Source: Paenibacillus soyae (GTDB lineage Bacteria; Bacillota; Bacilli; Paenibacillales; Paenibacillaceae). Taken from it: 64,000 nucleotides of DNA. Positions 8,475 to 16,540 of the stretch are shown one piece after another (position 1 is the stretch's first letter; every line of letters starts with the position of its first letter). A model generated the notes under the pieces. It did not search any database and had not been told where the DNA came from. It saw nothing but the letters and a program-made list of their open reading frames with translations. A program made the translations under genes and the position numbers. Location: contig NZ_JANIPJ010000004.1 in the NCBI RefSeq assembly GCF_024623455.1, positions 124,001-188,000 on the forward strand. Reading direction: 5' to 3'.

Positions 8475-9389
8475 TTAATGCAGGGCGCCTTGAATGATTA
8501 ATACCGCGATCAATACCGCGCCGCAGCGAACCGTAGCCTTCAGAGAAGCCCCCATAAGCGGCAAATAAGCGGCCGAAGGATTATGCGCCTGCAGCCGGCC
8601 GTACACCAAATATATCGGAACGGCGGTCGGCAGAGCAAGCAGCGCATAGAGCGGCAATGCGGCGGTCATCACGCAGACGATCAGCGAAGCGTATGCGAGA
8701 AGCAGCAGCGCCCGGGAGAAGCGGAGCGCCCGCTTCTCTCCCCATACGACCACAAGCGTCCTCTTGCCGGCCGACCGGTCCGCCTCCCAGTGAAGGAAGT
8801 GGTGGTTGAACAGGATCAGCGTCGTCAGCAGGCCGATCGGCAAGGATAACAGCAGCGCCCGGTAATCCAAGCCGCCGGCCTGCACGTAATAAGCGCCGGT
8901 AACCGGCAGCACGCCGAAGGCAAGCAGGATCGCGATTTCGCTGTATCCTTTTCCCCTGTACCCGAACCGGATGGGCGGAGCGACGTAGAAATAAGCGATG
9001 AACGCCCCCGCCAGTCCGAAGACGATGACGGCCCATCCGCTAAGGATGCTAAGCGCGATTCCGCTGGCGGCGGCGAGCGCGAACAGCAGCCAAGTGACCA
9101 AGCGGAATTTCCCGAAGCTCCACGTACCGTTCGTTAAAAACCCGGAGTTGGTCGAGATGGCCCCCTCCGTTCCTTTGGCCGCCCCGTCCGTCCCATTCTT
9201 ATAATCCCACAAATCGTTGATCATATTGGAGAAAAGATGAGCTGCCCCCGCTCCGAAGAGCGTCAGGAGAAACAAGAGCGGATGAAACGCCCCTTCCCAT
9301 ACGTAGGCGCCGAGCGCGCCAAGGGCCACCGGGATGAGCATGACGGGTATGACCCTGAATCTGGAGGCTTTCATGAATGGCTTGAACAT
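8475..9389 (-). CDS. UbiA-family prenyltransferase, MenA-like
   Basis: About 304 residues with eight to nine membrane helices. The first metal-binding motif NDLWDYKNGTDG (NDxxD) is intact and typical of MenA/UbiA enzymes, which attach a polyprenyl chain to an aromatic ring. The second motif region reads NHHFLHWEADRSAGKRTL; by alignment with the usual NNxRDxexDR..GK the first Asp is replaced by His, while the final D and the GK are kept. Menaquinone synthesis is the natural guess, but this may be a side branch of the family with another acceptor. ATG at 9389 is favoured over the TTG at 9401, which sits directly on the GAGAGG ribosome site. Confidence 0.8.
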   Translation of the reverse strand: MFKPFMKASRFRVIPVMLIPVALGALGAYVWEGAFHPLLFLLTLFGAGAAHLFSNMINDLWDYKNGTDGAAKGTEGAISTNSGFLTNGTWSFGKFRLVTWLLFALAAASGIALSILSGWAVIVFGLAGAFIAYFYVAPPIRFGYRGKGYSEIAILLAFGVLPVTGAYYVQAGGLDYRALLLSLPIGLLTTLILFNHHFLHWEADRSAGKRTLVVVWGEKRALRFSRALLLLAYASLIVCVMTAALPLYALLALPTAVPIYLVYGRLQAHNPSAAYLPLMGASLKATVRCGAVLIAVLIIQGALH

Positions 9390-9444
9390 CGATGCGCACA
9401 ACCTCTCTGCTGTTAGTCCGGACGAGCTGCTGAGGGGCGGCTCG

Positions 9445-10185
9445 TTACGGTTTGTTCATATATAAGGTAGCTTGGCAATAGCGCCTTGCCATGGATTGAA
9501 GCTTAGCCGCTTGCACGGAGACGACGGCGACGAACAGGATGTTACGGACGGCCTTCCTCTGCCTCTCGGGCAGCGCGGGCATCGCGCTCGCCGTTCTCGC
9601 CGCGCGCTCCCTCACCTTCTGCTCCAACAGCTCTCCGTTCAAGGAATCCCAGGCGTTAAGAAGATTCAAATCTTCATATAATCCGGAATAAAAAGCGAAC
9701 AAGTTCAGCGGCGTTATGCCGTTTGCATATTCATCGCATTTTTTCGGTTCGTCCGGCAGGGGGAACAAAATCGCAAAAAGCCCCCGGATTGATTCGAAAT
9801 CGAGGTTGGCCTTTAAATCGTCTATCATTAACAGCATGGCGGTTTGATTCAGCGAATACTTTTTGCCGGCGCCCGGACATTGGAAATAAGGCTTAAAATC
9901 CCGCTTTACCCAGTTCTGCATGGAAGTGACGGACAGCGTCGAGAAATCAAGAAGCTGGCCCAAATCGGAAATCTCGTGCAGGGAGAAGCCCTTGCGCTCT
10001 CCGCTTCGCATCAGCTTCTCCACTATAGGAGGAAGAATGCTCTGCGGCAGGAATTCCGGCGATGGCGGCGGGCTCTTGCCGAACCAGGCTCTTCTTAATA
10101 TATCCGACGGTTTCAAATCGTTCTGACGATCAAGCGCCTGAAGCAGAGATCCCAGCTCCTGCCGCGTGAGCGAATAGGTTTGCAT
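9445..10185 (-). CDS. DUF1836 family protein
   Basis: About 246 residues. The central part (SVTSMQNWVKRDFKP, then KKYSLNQTAMLLMIDDLKANLDFESI) matches the layout of DUF1836, a Firmicutes family with a MerR-like helical N-terminal half that suggests DNA or protein binding; its function is unproven. The frame opens at an ATG at 10230, but GGGAGG with 8-base spacing sits before the ATG at 10185 (MQTYSL), which I prefer. The gene stands alone between the prenyltransferase gene and the divergent CNNM gene. Confidence 0.75.
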   Translation of the reverse strand: MQTYSLTRQELGSLLQALDRQNDLKPSDILRRAWFGKSPPPSPEFLPQSILPPIVEKLMRSGERKGFSLHEISDLGQLLDFSTLSVTSMQNWVKRDFKPYFQCPGAGKKYSLNQTAMLLMIDDLKANLDFESIRGLFAILFPLPDEPKKCDEYANGITPLNLFAFYSGLYEDLNLLNAWDSLNGELLEQKVRERAARTASAMPALPERQRKAVRNILFVAVVSVQAAKLQSMARRYCQATLYMNKP

Positions 10186-10344
10186 CTTTCCCGCCTCCCA
10201 TCCTGACGTAATCCGTTCATATGAACTCATCTTACGGCTGCGAATTGCGCTTGTAAAGGGTCGAAAATCGATGAGAATGACGCTCCCGAATCGAATAATT
10301 CGCCCTAATTGAACCTGAGCGCCTAATAAGGTCCCTTTTGGCGG

Positions 10345-10374
10345 TTGTCAGTACTTGTAATCTTTCGCTATAGT
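10345..10374 (+). promoter_or_regulatory. Sigma-A promoter of the CNNM gene
   Basis: TTGTCA at 10345-10350 and TATAGT at 10369-10374 are separated by 18 bp, 54 bp before the start codon at 10428. Confidence 0.65.
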
Positions 10375-10427
10375 AAGGCATAAGTAAATATAAAACTATA
10401 ACTATAAAAGGGTTGTGAGAATCCAAA

Positions 10428-11750
10428 ATGGGTAGTGACGGTATAGGTCTGAATTTATTCATGATTGCTCTTCTAATTTTTTTGACTGCATTTTTTGTCG
10501 CGACGGAGTTTGCCATCGTTAAGCTGCGGGCGAGCCGGATCGAGCAGTTGGTGCAGGAGGGCCGGAAGAACGCGCTCGCCGTTCAGAAGGTGACGAGCAA
10601 TCTGGATGCCTACTTGTCGGCATGCCAGCTCGGTATTACAATTACCGCCCTCGGGCTTGGTTTTCTGGGGGAACCGACGGTAGAAAAAATTCTTTTACCC
10701 GTTTTTGAAGGAATGGAAATGAACGAAACGCTTAGCCATGCTTTGTCCATCGGCATCGCGTTCGTGGTTATTACGTTCATTCACGTCGTCGTAGGCGAGC
10801 TCGCGCCGAAATCGTGGGCCATCCAGAAAGCGGAATACATCTCGTTTTTAACGGCAAAGCCAATTATCTTTTTCCATCGGCTCATGTTCCCGTTCATCTG
10901 GCTGCTTAACGGCTCCGCCAACGCGCTAGTCCGCATGTTCGGTCTGAAGCCCATGACCGAGCACGAAGAAGCGCATTCCGAAGAAGAAATTCAATTGATT
11001 CTGAACGAGAGCTACCAAAGCGGCAAAATCAACAACACGGAGTACGGCTATGTGAGCCGGATCTTCGCTTTCGACGAATTGCTGGCCAAAGAAATTATGG
11101 TCCCTCGTACAGACATGATTTGTTTATATACGAACTATTCGCTCAAGGACAACCTGGAGATTATCCGCAAGGAGCAATATACGCGGTTCCCGGTCGCGCT
11201 CGAGAGCAAAGACAATATCGTGGGCATGATTAATACGAAGCAGCTGTTCCTTGAATACGACGTCGACAAAGCGTTCGATATGAAGAAGCTGATTCACCCC
11301 GTTCTCAGCGTATCGGAAGTAACGCCCGTTAAGATGCTGCTGAAGCGCATGCAGCAGGAACGCGTGCATATCGCGATTCTGGTGGACGAATACGGCGGCA
11401 CCTCCGGACTTATCACGATCGAAGACATCCTGGAGGAGATCGTCGGCGAGATCCGCGACGAATTCGACGCGGATGAGCGCAAGGAGATTGAACAGCTGGC
11501 GGACAACTGCTACCTGCTTGACGGCAAGGTGCTGCTCGACGAGCTGGGCGATCTGACCGGCATGAATTTCGAGGAAGAAGACGTCGATACGATCGGGGGA
11601 TGGCTCTACAGCAAGCTGGTCGATCCGAAGCCCGGCAAGGAGCATCAGTTCGAGCATCTGAAGTTCATCATCCGCGAAACAAGCAAAAACCGCATCCGCA
11701 AGATCGAAATGCAAATCGAGCAGCCGGAGCTCGAAGGCGAAACGGCATAA
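10428..11750 (+). CDS. CNNM/CorC-HlyC family membrane protein with CBS pair
   Basis: 440 residues. An N-terminal DUF21/CNNM transmembrane domain (about 1-195, four helices, GITITALGLGFLGEPTVEKIL, HVVVGELAPKSWAI) is followed by two CBS domains (about 215-335; MVPRTDMICLY, ILVDEYGGTSGLITIEDILEEIVGEI) and a C-terminal CorC_HlyC domain (about 350-430; LLDGKVLLDELGDLTG). Proteins of this layout are implicated in magnesium and cobalt efflux or homeostasis; older annotation as hemolysin is misleading. It is a single-gene unit, with its own promoter and the bidirectional hairpin at 11770-11810. Confidence 0.93.
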   Translation: MGSDGIGLNLFMIALLIFLTAFFVATEFAIVKLRASRIEQLVQEGRKNALAVQKVTSNLDAYLSACQLGITITALGLGFLGEPTVEKILLPVFEGMEMNETLSHALSIGIAFVVITFIHVVVGELAPKSWAIQKAEYISFLTAKPIIFFHRLMFPFIWLLNGSANALVRMFGLKPMTEHEEAHSEEEIQLILNESYQSGKINNTEYGYVSRIFAFDELLAKEIMVPRTDMICLYTNYSLKDNLEIIRKEQYTRFPVALESKDNIVGMINTKQLFLEYDVDKAFDMKKLIHPVLSVSEVTPVKMLLKRMQQERVHIAILVDEYGGTSGLITIEDILEEIVGEIRDEFDADERKEIEQLADNCYLLDGKVLLDELGDLTGMNFEEEDVDTIGGWLYSKLVDPKPGKEHQFEHLKFIIRETSKNRIRKIEMQIEQPELEGETA

Positions 11751-11767
11751 TCCAACTCCATCTTATG

Positions 11768-11813
11768 CAAAAAGGCAGGCTAAGCGTCAAACGACGTTTA
11801 TCCTGCCTTTATT
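11768..11813. terminator. Bidirectional terminator
   Basis: AAAGGCAGG (11771-11779) pairs with CCTGCCTTT (11802-11810), flanked by A on one side and T-rich DNA on the other. It serves the CNNM gene from the left and the convergent split-barrel gene from the right. Confidence 0.8.
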
Positions 11814-11825
11814 TATCGCGGGCTG

Positions 11826-12332
11826 TTAGCGGCTTTCGTTTTCCTTCGCCGAACGGAACTGAACCTTCAGCTTGAATACCGCCGTACCGCTGCCCATCGA
11901 CGAACGGTATCGTTCGACATGCGTCTTGGCTAGCGGCGAATCGTAATAGCCCGGCGCGTACTTGTCCAGCATCGCCTGCATCGCTTCCGTCGCTTCGTCC
12001 AAATCCTTCACGGGTTCGATCTGTCCGAAAGCCATGACGCTCATATAAGCGGTATCCGTCTTGGCGGGCACAGGATGAGGGATGGTCCCGTACGATTCGC
12101 TTATGGTCAGACACGCCTCGTTATTGTGCTCCATCACGCGCATTTTGCGTCCTTCTTCCGCCCCATGAAAATAAAAGGCGTTCCGATCCTTCAGCCATGC
12201 GAAGTTGAGCGGCACGACGTAAGGCTTCCCTTCGTCCGACAAGCCCAAAAACCCTGTTTCCGCCTGCTTCAGAAAAGCGTCGATTTTGCTTTCATCCGTA
12301 CATTCTCGTATTTGCAATCTTACCGTAAACAT
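11826..12332 (-). CDS. Pyridoxamine 5'-phosphate oxidase-family (FMN split barrel) protein
   Basis: 168 residues with the flavin-binding split-barrel pattern: [45 protein letters not shown]. This group binds FMN or related cofactors and is usually annotated pyridoxamine 5'-phosphate oxidase family, although most members are not true PNP oxidases. It is divergent from a MocR regulator with a shared 111-bp control region containing a palindromic operator, which suggests that the MocR protein controls it and that the pair relates to vitamin B6 or flavin metabolism. Start ATG follows AAGGGGAGAGACGC. Confidence 0.85.
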   Translation of the reverse strand: MFTVRLQIRECTDESKIDAFLKQAETGFLGLSDEGKPYVVPLNFAWLKDRNAFYFHGAEEGRKMRVMEHNNEACLTISESYGTIPHPVPAKTDTAYMSVMAFGQIEPVKDLDEATEAMQAMLDKYAPGYYDSPLAKTHVERYRSSMGSGTAVFKLKVQFRSAKENESR

Positions 12333-12370
12333 GCGTCTCTCCCCTTCTCAATGAACCATTGACTGTGTTA

Positions 12371-12420
12371 TTGTCACTATATACCGTTTCTGTCACTGCC
12401 GAAAGTGACAGAATTGACAG
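12371..12420. promoter_or_regulatory. Candidate MocR operator in the divergent control region
   Basis: TTCTGTCACT at 12388-12397 and AGTGACAGAA at 12404-12413 form a perfect 10-bp inverted repeat with a 6-base centre. A further TGTCACT at 12372-12378 repeats the left half directly 19 bp upstream, and TTGACAG at 12414-12420 looks like a fourth weaker half-site. MocR regulators typically bind such combinations of direct and inverted half-sites. Confidence 0.6.
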
Positions 12421-12443
12421 TAAAGGAGGGGACAGAACATATA

Positions 12444-13871
12444 ATGAATATGATCGCTATAACGCCGTTGTTGGACAAAAACAGCCGATCGCCGCTGTAT
12501 TTGCAGCTGTACCACTATGTCCGCAAGGAAATCGAGACCGGCTCGTTGTCCGCGGAGCAATCGCTGCCTTCCATCCGCCAGCTGGCGCAGCATCTCGGCA
12601 TCAGCAAGAACACGGTAGAAGCCGCGTACGGTCAGCTCGTGGCCGAAGGCTATGTCGCGAGCAGAGAGCGCGGCGGCTACCGCGTGCAGCCTCTGGACGA
12701 GCTTATCCCTCCCCATCCCGCGGATTCCCATGTGCCAGACGCAAATAACCGGGCCAGGCTTGAGAAGCAGAAGAAACCGGAATTCGACTTCCGGTATGGA
12801 GATATCGCCTTCGACCGGTTCCCGCATTCCATCTGGCGATCATGCATGACGGAGGCGCTATCGTCGAATCCCCTGGATGTGCTCGGATACGGCGACCCCT
12901 TCGGCCATCTGGGCCTTCGGGAAGAAATCGCGCGTTACGTGTACCAATCGCGCGGCGTGGATTGCGCGGCAGACCAAATTTATATTTGCGCGGGAACGCA
13001 GCACGCGATTAGCATGCTCGTTCAGCTGCTTGAGCTTCAAACGTCCGTCATCGCGATGGAAGAGCCCGGCTATGACGGGGTCAAAACCGTATTCCGTCAC
13101 CTTGGCTGCGCTTTGCAGCCGATCGGAATCGCCCATGACGGCATCGACGTCGAGCAGCTGCAGGATGCCGCGGGCCGGGCGAAAGCCGTGTACGTCACGC
13201 CATCCCATCAGTTTCCTTTGGGCATGGTGATGCCGGTACAGAAGCGCCTGCGCCTGCTCCAATGGGCGGCCGAGCATGATCGTTTCATCATCGAAGACGA
13301 TTATGACAGCGAATTCCGGTACAACAGCGCTCCGATTCCCGCTCTCAAAGCGCTGGATACGCATGACCGGGTCATCTACACGGGAACCTTCTCCAAGTCC
13401 TTTCTCCCGGGCGTCAGGCTGAGCTACACCATTCTGCCTTCGAAGCTGCTAGATCAGGTACGGCGCAAGCTCGGCTCATACAGTCAAGCGTCTTCGCCGA
13501 TCATTCAACAAGCCGTGTGGATCTTCATGAAGCAAGGCCATTTCGCCCGGCATGTCAGACGAATGAGACGCGTATATCAGATCCGCCATAAAACGTTGAT
13601 CGACGCGATCCGCAACCAATTCGGAGATCGCGCCCGCGTTATCGGAGACAGCTCGGGCATGCACCTGCTGCTGGATGTGCCGGGCATGGGCACGGAACAG
13701 CTGATGGAGCTCGCCGAATCCAGCGGCTGCAGGGTATACTCGCCAGCCAAGCATTGGAACGAGCCAAAGAATTGTCCTCCCTCTTATGTCATGATAGGCT
13801 TCGGCGGCTTGTCCGAGCAGCAGCTCAAAGACGGCGTAAAAAGATTGAAAAAAGCGTGGTTGAACTTATGA
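12444..13871 (+). CDS. MocR family PLP-dependent transcriptional regulator
   Basis: 475 residues from the ATG at 12444, which follows AAAGGAGGGG; a GTG at 12405 in the same frame lies inside the palindromic operator and upstream of that ribosome site, so is unlikely. An N-terminal GntR winged helix (about 15-80; LYHYVRKEIETGSLS, LPSIRQLAQHLGISKNTVEAAY) is fused to a class I aminotransferase-like domain (about 110-470) with PLP landmarks EDDYDSEFRY and TGTFSKSFLPGVR (Lys 318). It is divergent from the FMN split-barrel gene. PdxR-like control of B6 metabolism is possible, but no pdxS or pdxT gene is nearby. Confidence 0.92.
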   Translation: MNMIAITPLLDKNSRSPLYLQLYHYVRKEIETGSLSAEQSLPSIRQLAQHLGISKNTVEAAYGQLVAEGYVASRERGGYRVQPLDELIPPHPADSHVPDANNRARLEKQKKPEFDFRYGDIAFDRFPHSIWRSCMTEALSSNPLDVLGYGDPFGHLGLREEIARYVYQSRGVDCAADQIYICAGTQHAISMLVQLLELQTSVIAMEEPGYDGVKTVFRHLGCALQPIGIAHDGIDVEQLQDAAGRAKAVYVTPSHQFPLGMVMPVQKRLRLLQWAAEHDRFIIEDDYDSEFRYNSAPIPALKALDTHDRVIYTGTFSKSFLPGVRLSYTILPSKLLDQVRRKLGSYSQASSPIIQQAVWIFMKQGHFARHVRRMRRVYQIRHKTLIDAIRNQFGDRARVIGDSSGMHLLLDVPGMGTEQLMELAESSGCRVYSPAKHWNEPKNCPPSYVMIGFGGLSEQQLKDGVKRLKKAWLNL

Positions 13872-13903
13872 CTTTTCTGAAAATTTAAACTTCGCAAAAA
13901 GGC

Positions 13904-13932
13904 TTGCATAATGAATTCATTGTGTGTAATAA
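13904..13932 (+). promoter_or_regulatory. Promoter of tRNA-Thr
   Basis: TTGCAT at 13904-13909 and TAATAA at 13927-13932, 17-bp spacer, 31 bp before the mature tRNA 5' end. Confidence 0.6.
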
Positions 13933-13963
13933 TAAGTCTTGTGTTCGAGGAACACAGGGACAA

Positions 13964-14039
<76 letters not shown>

Positions 14040-14071
14040 TTTTTCCCTCGGTAAGTTAAACTTACATAATC

Positions 14072-14107
14072 AGAGCATTTTCGCTTTTGCGAAGATGCTC
14101 TTTTTTA
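14072..14107 (+). terminator. Terminator of tRNA-Thr
   Basis: AGAGCATTTTCGC and GCGAAGATGCTCT form a stem with a TTTT loop and a run of T. Confidence 0.85.
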
Positions 14108-14118
14108 TATCTAGCCGA

Positions 14119-14159
14119 CAAAAAAACCGGCGGTCCCGAATGCTGTCCGGGAACCGCCG
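14119..14159 (-). terminator. Terminator of the small membrane-protein gene
   Basis: CGGCGGT.CCCG (from 14129) pairs with CGGGAACCGCCG (to 14159) with one bulged base; on the minus strand the stem is followed by seven T. Confidence 0.8.
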
Positions 14160-14184
14160 ATATTATTTCACGCAAACTCGCGAT

Positions 14185-14307
14185 TTATTCTTCCGAATCT
14201 TCCCACTTCTTGGAGTAAGCTTTTTTGGTTACCCATAACGTCATCCAAGTAACAAGAGCGATGATAATGCCGGAAAAGATCCACACCGATGCCGGTACGT
14301 TCGCCAT
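14185..14307 (-). CDS. Small 40-residue single-span membrane protein
   Basis: A short frame beginning MANVPASVWIFSG and ending KKAYSKKWEDSEE. Residues about 8-27 form one hydrophobic helix (VWIFSGIIIALVTWMTLWV), followed by a basic then acidic tail, so the C-terminus should face the cytoplasm. GGAGGGG lies 7 bases before the ATG, and a strong terminator (14128-14159) directly follows, which supports a real expressed gene. I do not recognise the family; small proteins of this shape often accompany transporters or sporulation membranes. A 63-codon frame that overlaps it on the same strand lacks these signals. Confidence 0.7.
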   Translation of the reverse strand: MANVPASVWIFSGIIIALVTWMTLWVTKKAYSKKWEDSEE

Positions 14308-14400
14308 CTCTGCCCCTCCTCTCTACTCCCCTTATTGTACCTAAAATAAATCCCGACACGCGTTCAAATCGTTAACAATTTCAGAACTTTTGTTAATAAC

Positions 14401-16116
14401 TTATTTTTTCACGAGCGCGGAAAGCATCACCTCGGAGGTCAGCCATCTTCGGAAGACCAGGAACAACGCGACCGGCAGCAAGCTAAGCAATGCTCCCGCT
14501 TGCATAACGGCGGGATCCGCCATAACCTCCGGTTCCATCCGGGTCATGTTAAACAGGAATGTCAGCGGCGCTTGCCGCGAAGGATCGTTAATATAAAGGA
14601 CGGACGGGAGATAGGAATGCCATAGCAGGACGAATTGAAGCACGCCGAGACCGATTAGTGGTTTCCATATGTTCGGAACAAATAGCGTGAAGAAGGCGGC
14701 AAGCTCTCCTTTTCCTTCCTTCTCTGCTTGCATCTTCAGATGCGCGTGCTTGCTGTTGAAGATGCTTTTGAGCACGAAGACCGCCGCGAAATTGGTGATC
14801 CCAAGAAGCGCAAGCGGAAACACCGTGTTCACCATTCCCGCATTACGGAAAAACATATATTCATGAATAACGGCCGGTCCCGAAAACATGCAAATAATCA
14901 AGAACAGCCGGTAAAACGTTCTGCCGGGCAATCGGTTGACGGTCATCGGGTAAGCAAGTACAAGCGCGAAGAGCATGCTTACGATTGTCGCCGCCCCGTA
15001 TAACAGCACATAGACGATAAGATTGGGTACGGAGATCAGATCGCCAATCGCCAGTTGTTTCTCTCCGGGTGCAAAAAACGGATAAACGAATAATAGAATC
15101 ATTATCGCGACAACAGCAATTATGGATAGAATCGAAACGGCAGTCCCGGCCACCCTTGAGCCGGAACCTCTTTGAGGCGCGATCCCGTCGCGGGCCAAAG
15201 GATGGAAGAGATCGGCTAGAAACGACCCTCTTATCACGAAATAAGCAGCTGCCGCGAAGACGATCTGAATCGCGTATTTCACGAACCAGGCGGCTGAAGC
15301 CATGCTGTATTGCCCATTCATCAGCCCTGTTTGATATACGAAATAATCGATCGTTCCCAAGTTTTCGTAAGTTAACGGACTAATGAGAAGGAGCAGAAGC
15401 TCCTGATCCGTCGTAGCGAAAACGGACAGCTGAATAAGCGCAACGGCGATAATAGCTCTCGCGGCAGGCTTGCCGGTCATTCTCCAAAAACCGTGGGCGC
15501 TCTGTACCTCCGATGTCGCGGAAGCGTGCTTGGCCGCAATTGCCGTTACGGCTGCCAGAATGGAAATACCGCTGGTTTTGAAAACTTCTGCCGAGAGCGG
15601 GATAAGCACGGACGATCCGCTTCCGAGGAGCAAAGGCCGTTCGGACAACGAAAACGGCGAAAGCGATGGATTAAATAAAAGAAGAATCCAATAACCGACA
15701 AGGACGGATGGCAAAAAGTATGGCAGCACTAGAACGGACGCGCTCCACCCCCGTAACCGAGGAGAACGGATCCCGCTGAGCGAGATGGCGGCTGCGAACG
15801 CTATACCGGCCGAGAGCGCGAAATAGGCGAGCTTATACGTTACCGTATTCACGAACGTTTCCCGGAAATATGGCTGGGAAAATAGCATCCGGTAATTCCC
15901 GAAGCCGATCCACTCGCTTGCGAATAAACCAAGGAAAGGCTTATAGTCGACCATCGACATATACAGCCCTTGCAGCAAAGGCCATATTTTAAAAACAAAC
16001 AAAAAAATCATGGCGGAAATGACGATCACGTAATGCAGCTTATATTGCCAGATTCTTACGGCAAGCGGTTTCTCCCCCATGCTGGATGACAAAGATTCTG
16101 CAACATTCGGTTCCAA
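14401..16116 (-). CDS. Single-chain sugar ABC permease: fused LplB-like and YtcP-like halves
   Basis: 571 residues and about 12 membrane helices. Residues about 20-300 resemble the LplB/MalF-type CUT1 permease (IWPLLQGLYMSMVDY, then WIGFGNYRMLF, FRETFVNTVTYKL). Residues about 330-570 resemble the MalG/YtcP-type partner (PFFAPGEK, FALVLAYPMTVNRL, PLIGLGVLQFVLLWHSYLPS). Both EAA-loop regions are present but weak (ATSEVQSAHGFWRMTG; MQAEKEGKGELAAFFTLF). Normally these are two genes beside a binding-protein gene; here no ATPase or binding protein is adjacent. CUT1 permeases often share the MsmX-type ATPase. Start is TTG at 16116 after GGGAGGAG. It may be a true fused transporter or a degenerate relative. 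Confidence 0.75.
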   Translation of the reverse strand: MEPNVAESLSSSMGEKPLAVRIWQYKLHYVIVISAMIFLFVFKIWPLLQGLYMSMVDYKPFLGLFASEWIGFGNYRMLFSQPYFRETFVNTVTYKLAYFALSAGIAFAAAISLSGIRSPRLRGWSASVLVLPYFLPSVLVGYWILLLFNPSLSPFSLSERPLLLGSGSSVLIPLSAEVFKTSGISILAAVTAIAAKHASATSEVQSAHGFWRMTGKPAARAIIAVALIQLSVFATTDQELLLLLISPLTYENLGTIDYFVYQTGLMNGQYSMASAAWFVKYAIQIVFAAAAYFVIRGSFLADLFHPLARDGIAPQRGSGSRVAGTAVSILSIIAVVAIMILLFVYPFFAPGEKQLAIGDLISVPNLIVYVLLYGAATIVSMLFALVLAYPMTVNRLPGRTFYRLFLIICMFSGPAVIHEYMFFRNAGMVNTVFPLALLGITNFAAVFVLKSIFNSKHAHLKMQAEKEGKGELAAFFTLFVPNIWKPLIGLGVLQFVLLWHSYLPSVLYINDPSRQAPLTFLFNMTRMEPEVMADPAVMQAGALLSLLPVALFLVFRRWLTSEVMLSALVKK

Positions 16117-16189
16117 AAAGAGACTCCTCCCTATTCGTACAATGATTACCTCATCTTACCATTCCATATGTGGATTGAATACTATCCGA

Positions 16190-16218
16190 TTGGATGGCTT
16201 GACGAAGCAGGTTATAAT
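16190..16218 (+). promoter_or_regulatory. Promoter of the DUF2536 gene
   Basis: TTGGAT at 16190-16195 and TATAAT at 16213-16218 with a 17-bp spacer; start codon 49 bp downstream. Confidence 0.6.
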
Positions 16219-16266
16219 GAACGTAGTCGTGTATCTTCATTAGGATTGAGGAGGAACGGAAGAAGA

Positions 16267-16476
16267 ATGGAGTTTAGACTCGACCTTATCGAAACGAAAA
16301 TCGAATTTTTCGAAGCTTCCAACCTGAAGTCGCTGGAAGAGCAGATCGGGAAAGCGATCGAGGTCAACAAAGCCTTAATGCTGGACGTGCACGCCGTGTC
16401 CCATCAGGCGGTGTTCGACCCCCGAAGCGAGAAGATGCGCTACAGCGCAGTCGTGCATTTTAAGCTGAAAAAGTAG
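16267..16476 (+). CDS. DUF2536 (YrzA-like) small protein
   Basis: 69 residues from the ATG at 16267, placed after GAGGAGGAACGGAAGA; the longer frame from 16168 includes the promoter and can be excluded. It is acidic-basic and soluble (FRLDLIETKIEFFEASNLKS, ALMLDVHAVSHQAVFDP, YSAVVHFKLKK). This matches DUF2536, a Bacillales-specific family of unknown function. Monocistronic, with its own promoter and the strong hairpin at 16491-16528. Confidence 0.85.
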   Translation: MEFRLDLIETKIEFFEASNLKSLEEQIGKAIEVNKALMLDVHAVSHQAVFDPRSEKMRYSAVVHFKLKK

Positions 16477-16490
16477 GACGACGCATGAAT

Positions 16491-16540
16491 AACGGCCTCT
16501 GCGCGCCAAAGCGGCGCGCGAGGCCGTTGCTGTTTTTATT
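16491..16540. terminator. Bidirectional terminator between DUF2536 and chitinase genes
   Basis: AACGGCCTC(t)GCGCGCC and GGCGCGCGAGGCCGTT form a GC-rich 16-bp stem with one bulge. On the plus strand TGTTTTTATT follows. The chitinase stop codon lies at its right edge. Confidence 0.85.

Noticed and set aside
10231-10427. Metal-sensing riboswitch upstream of the CNNM gene
   Set aside because: No M-box or yybP-ykoY core motif could be recognised; only a promoter is supported.
16199-16218. TTGACG with TATAAT as promoter
   Set aside because: Only 8 bp apart; the TTGGAT 17 bp from the same -10 is a better -35.
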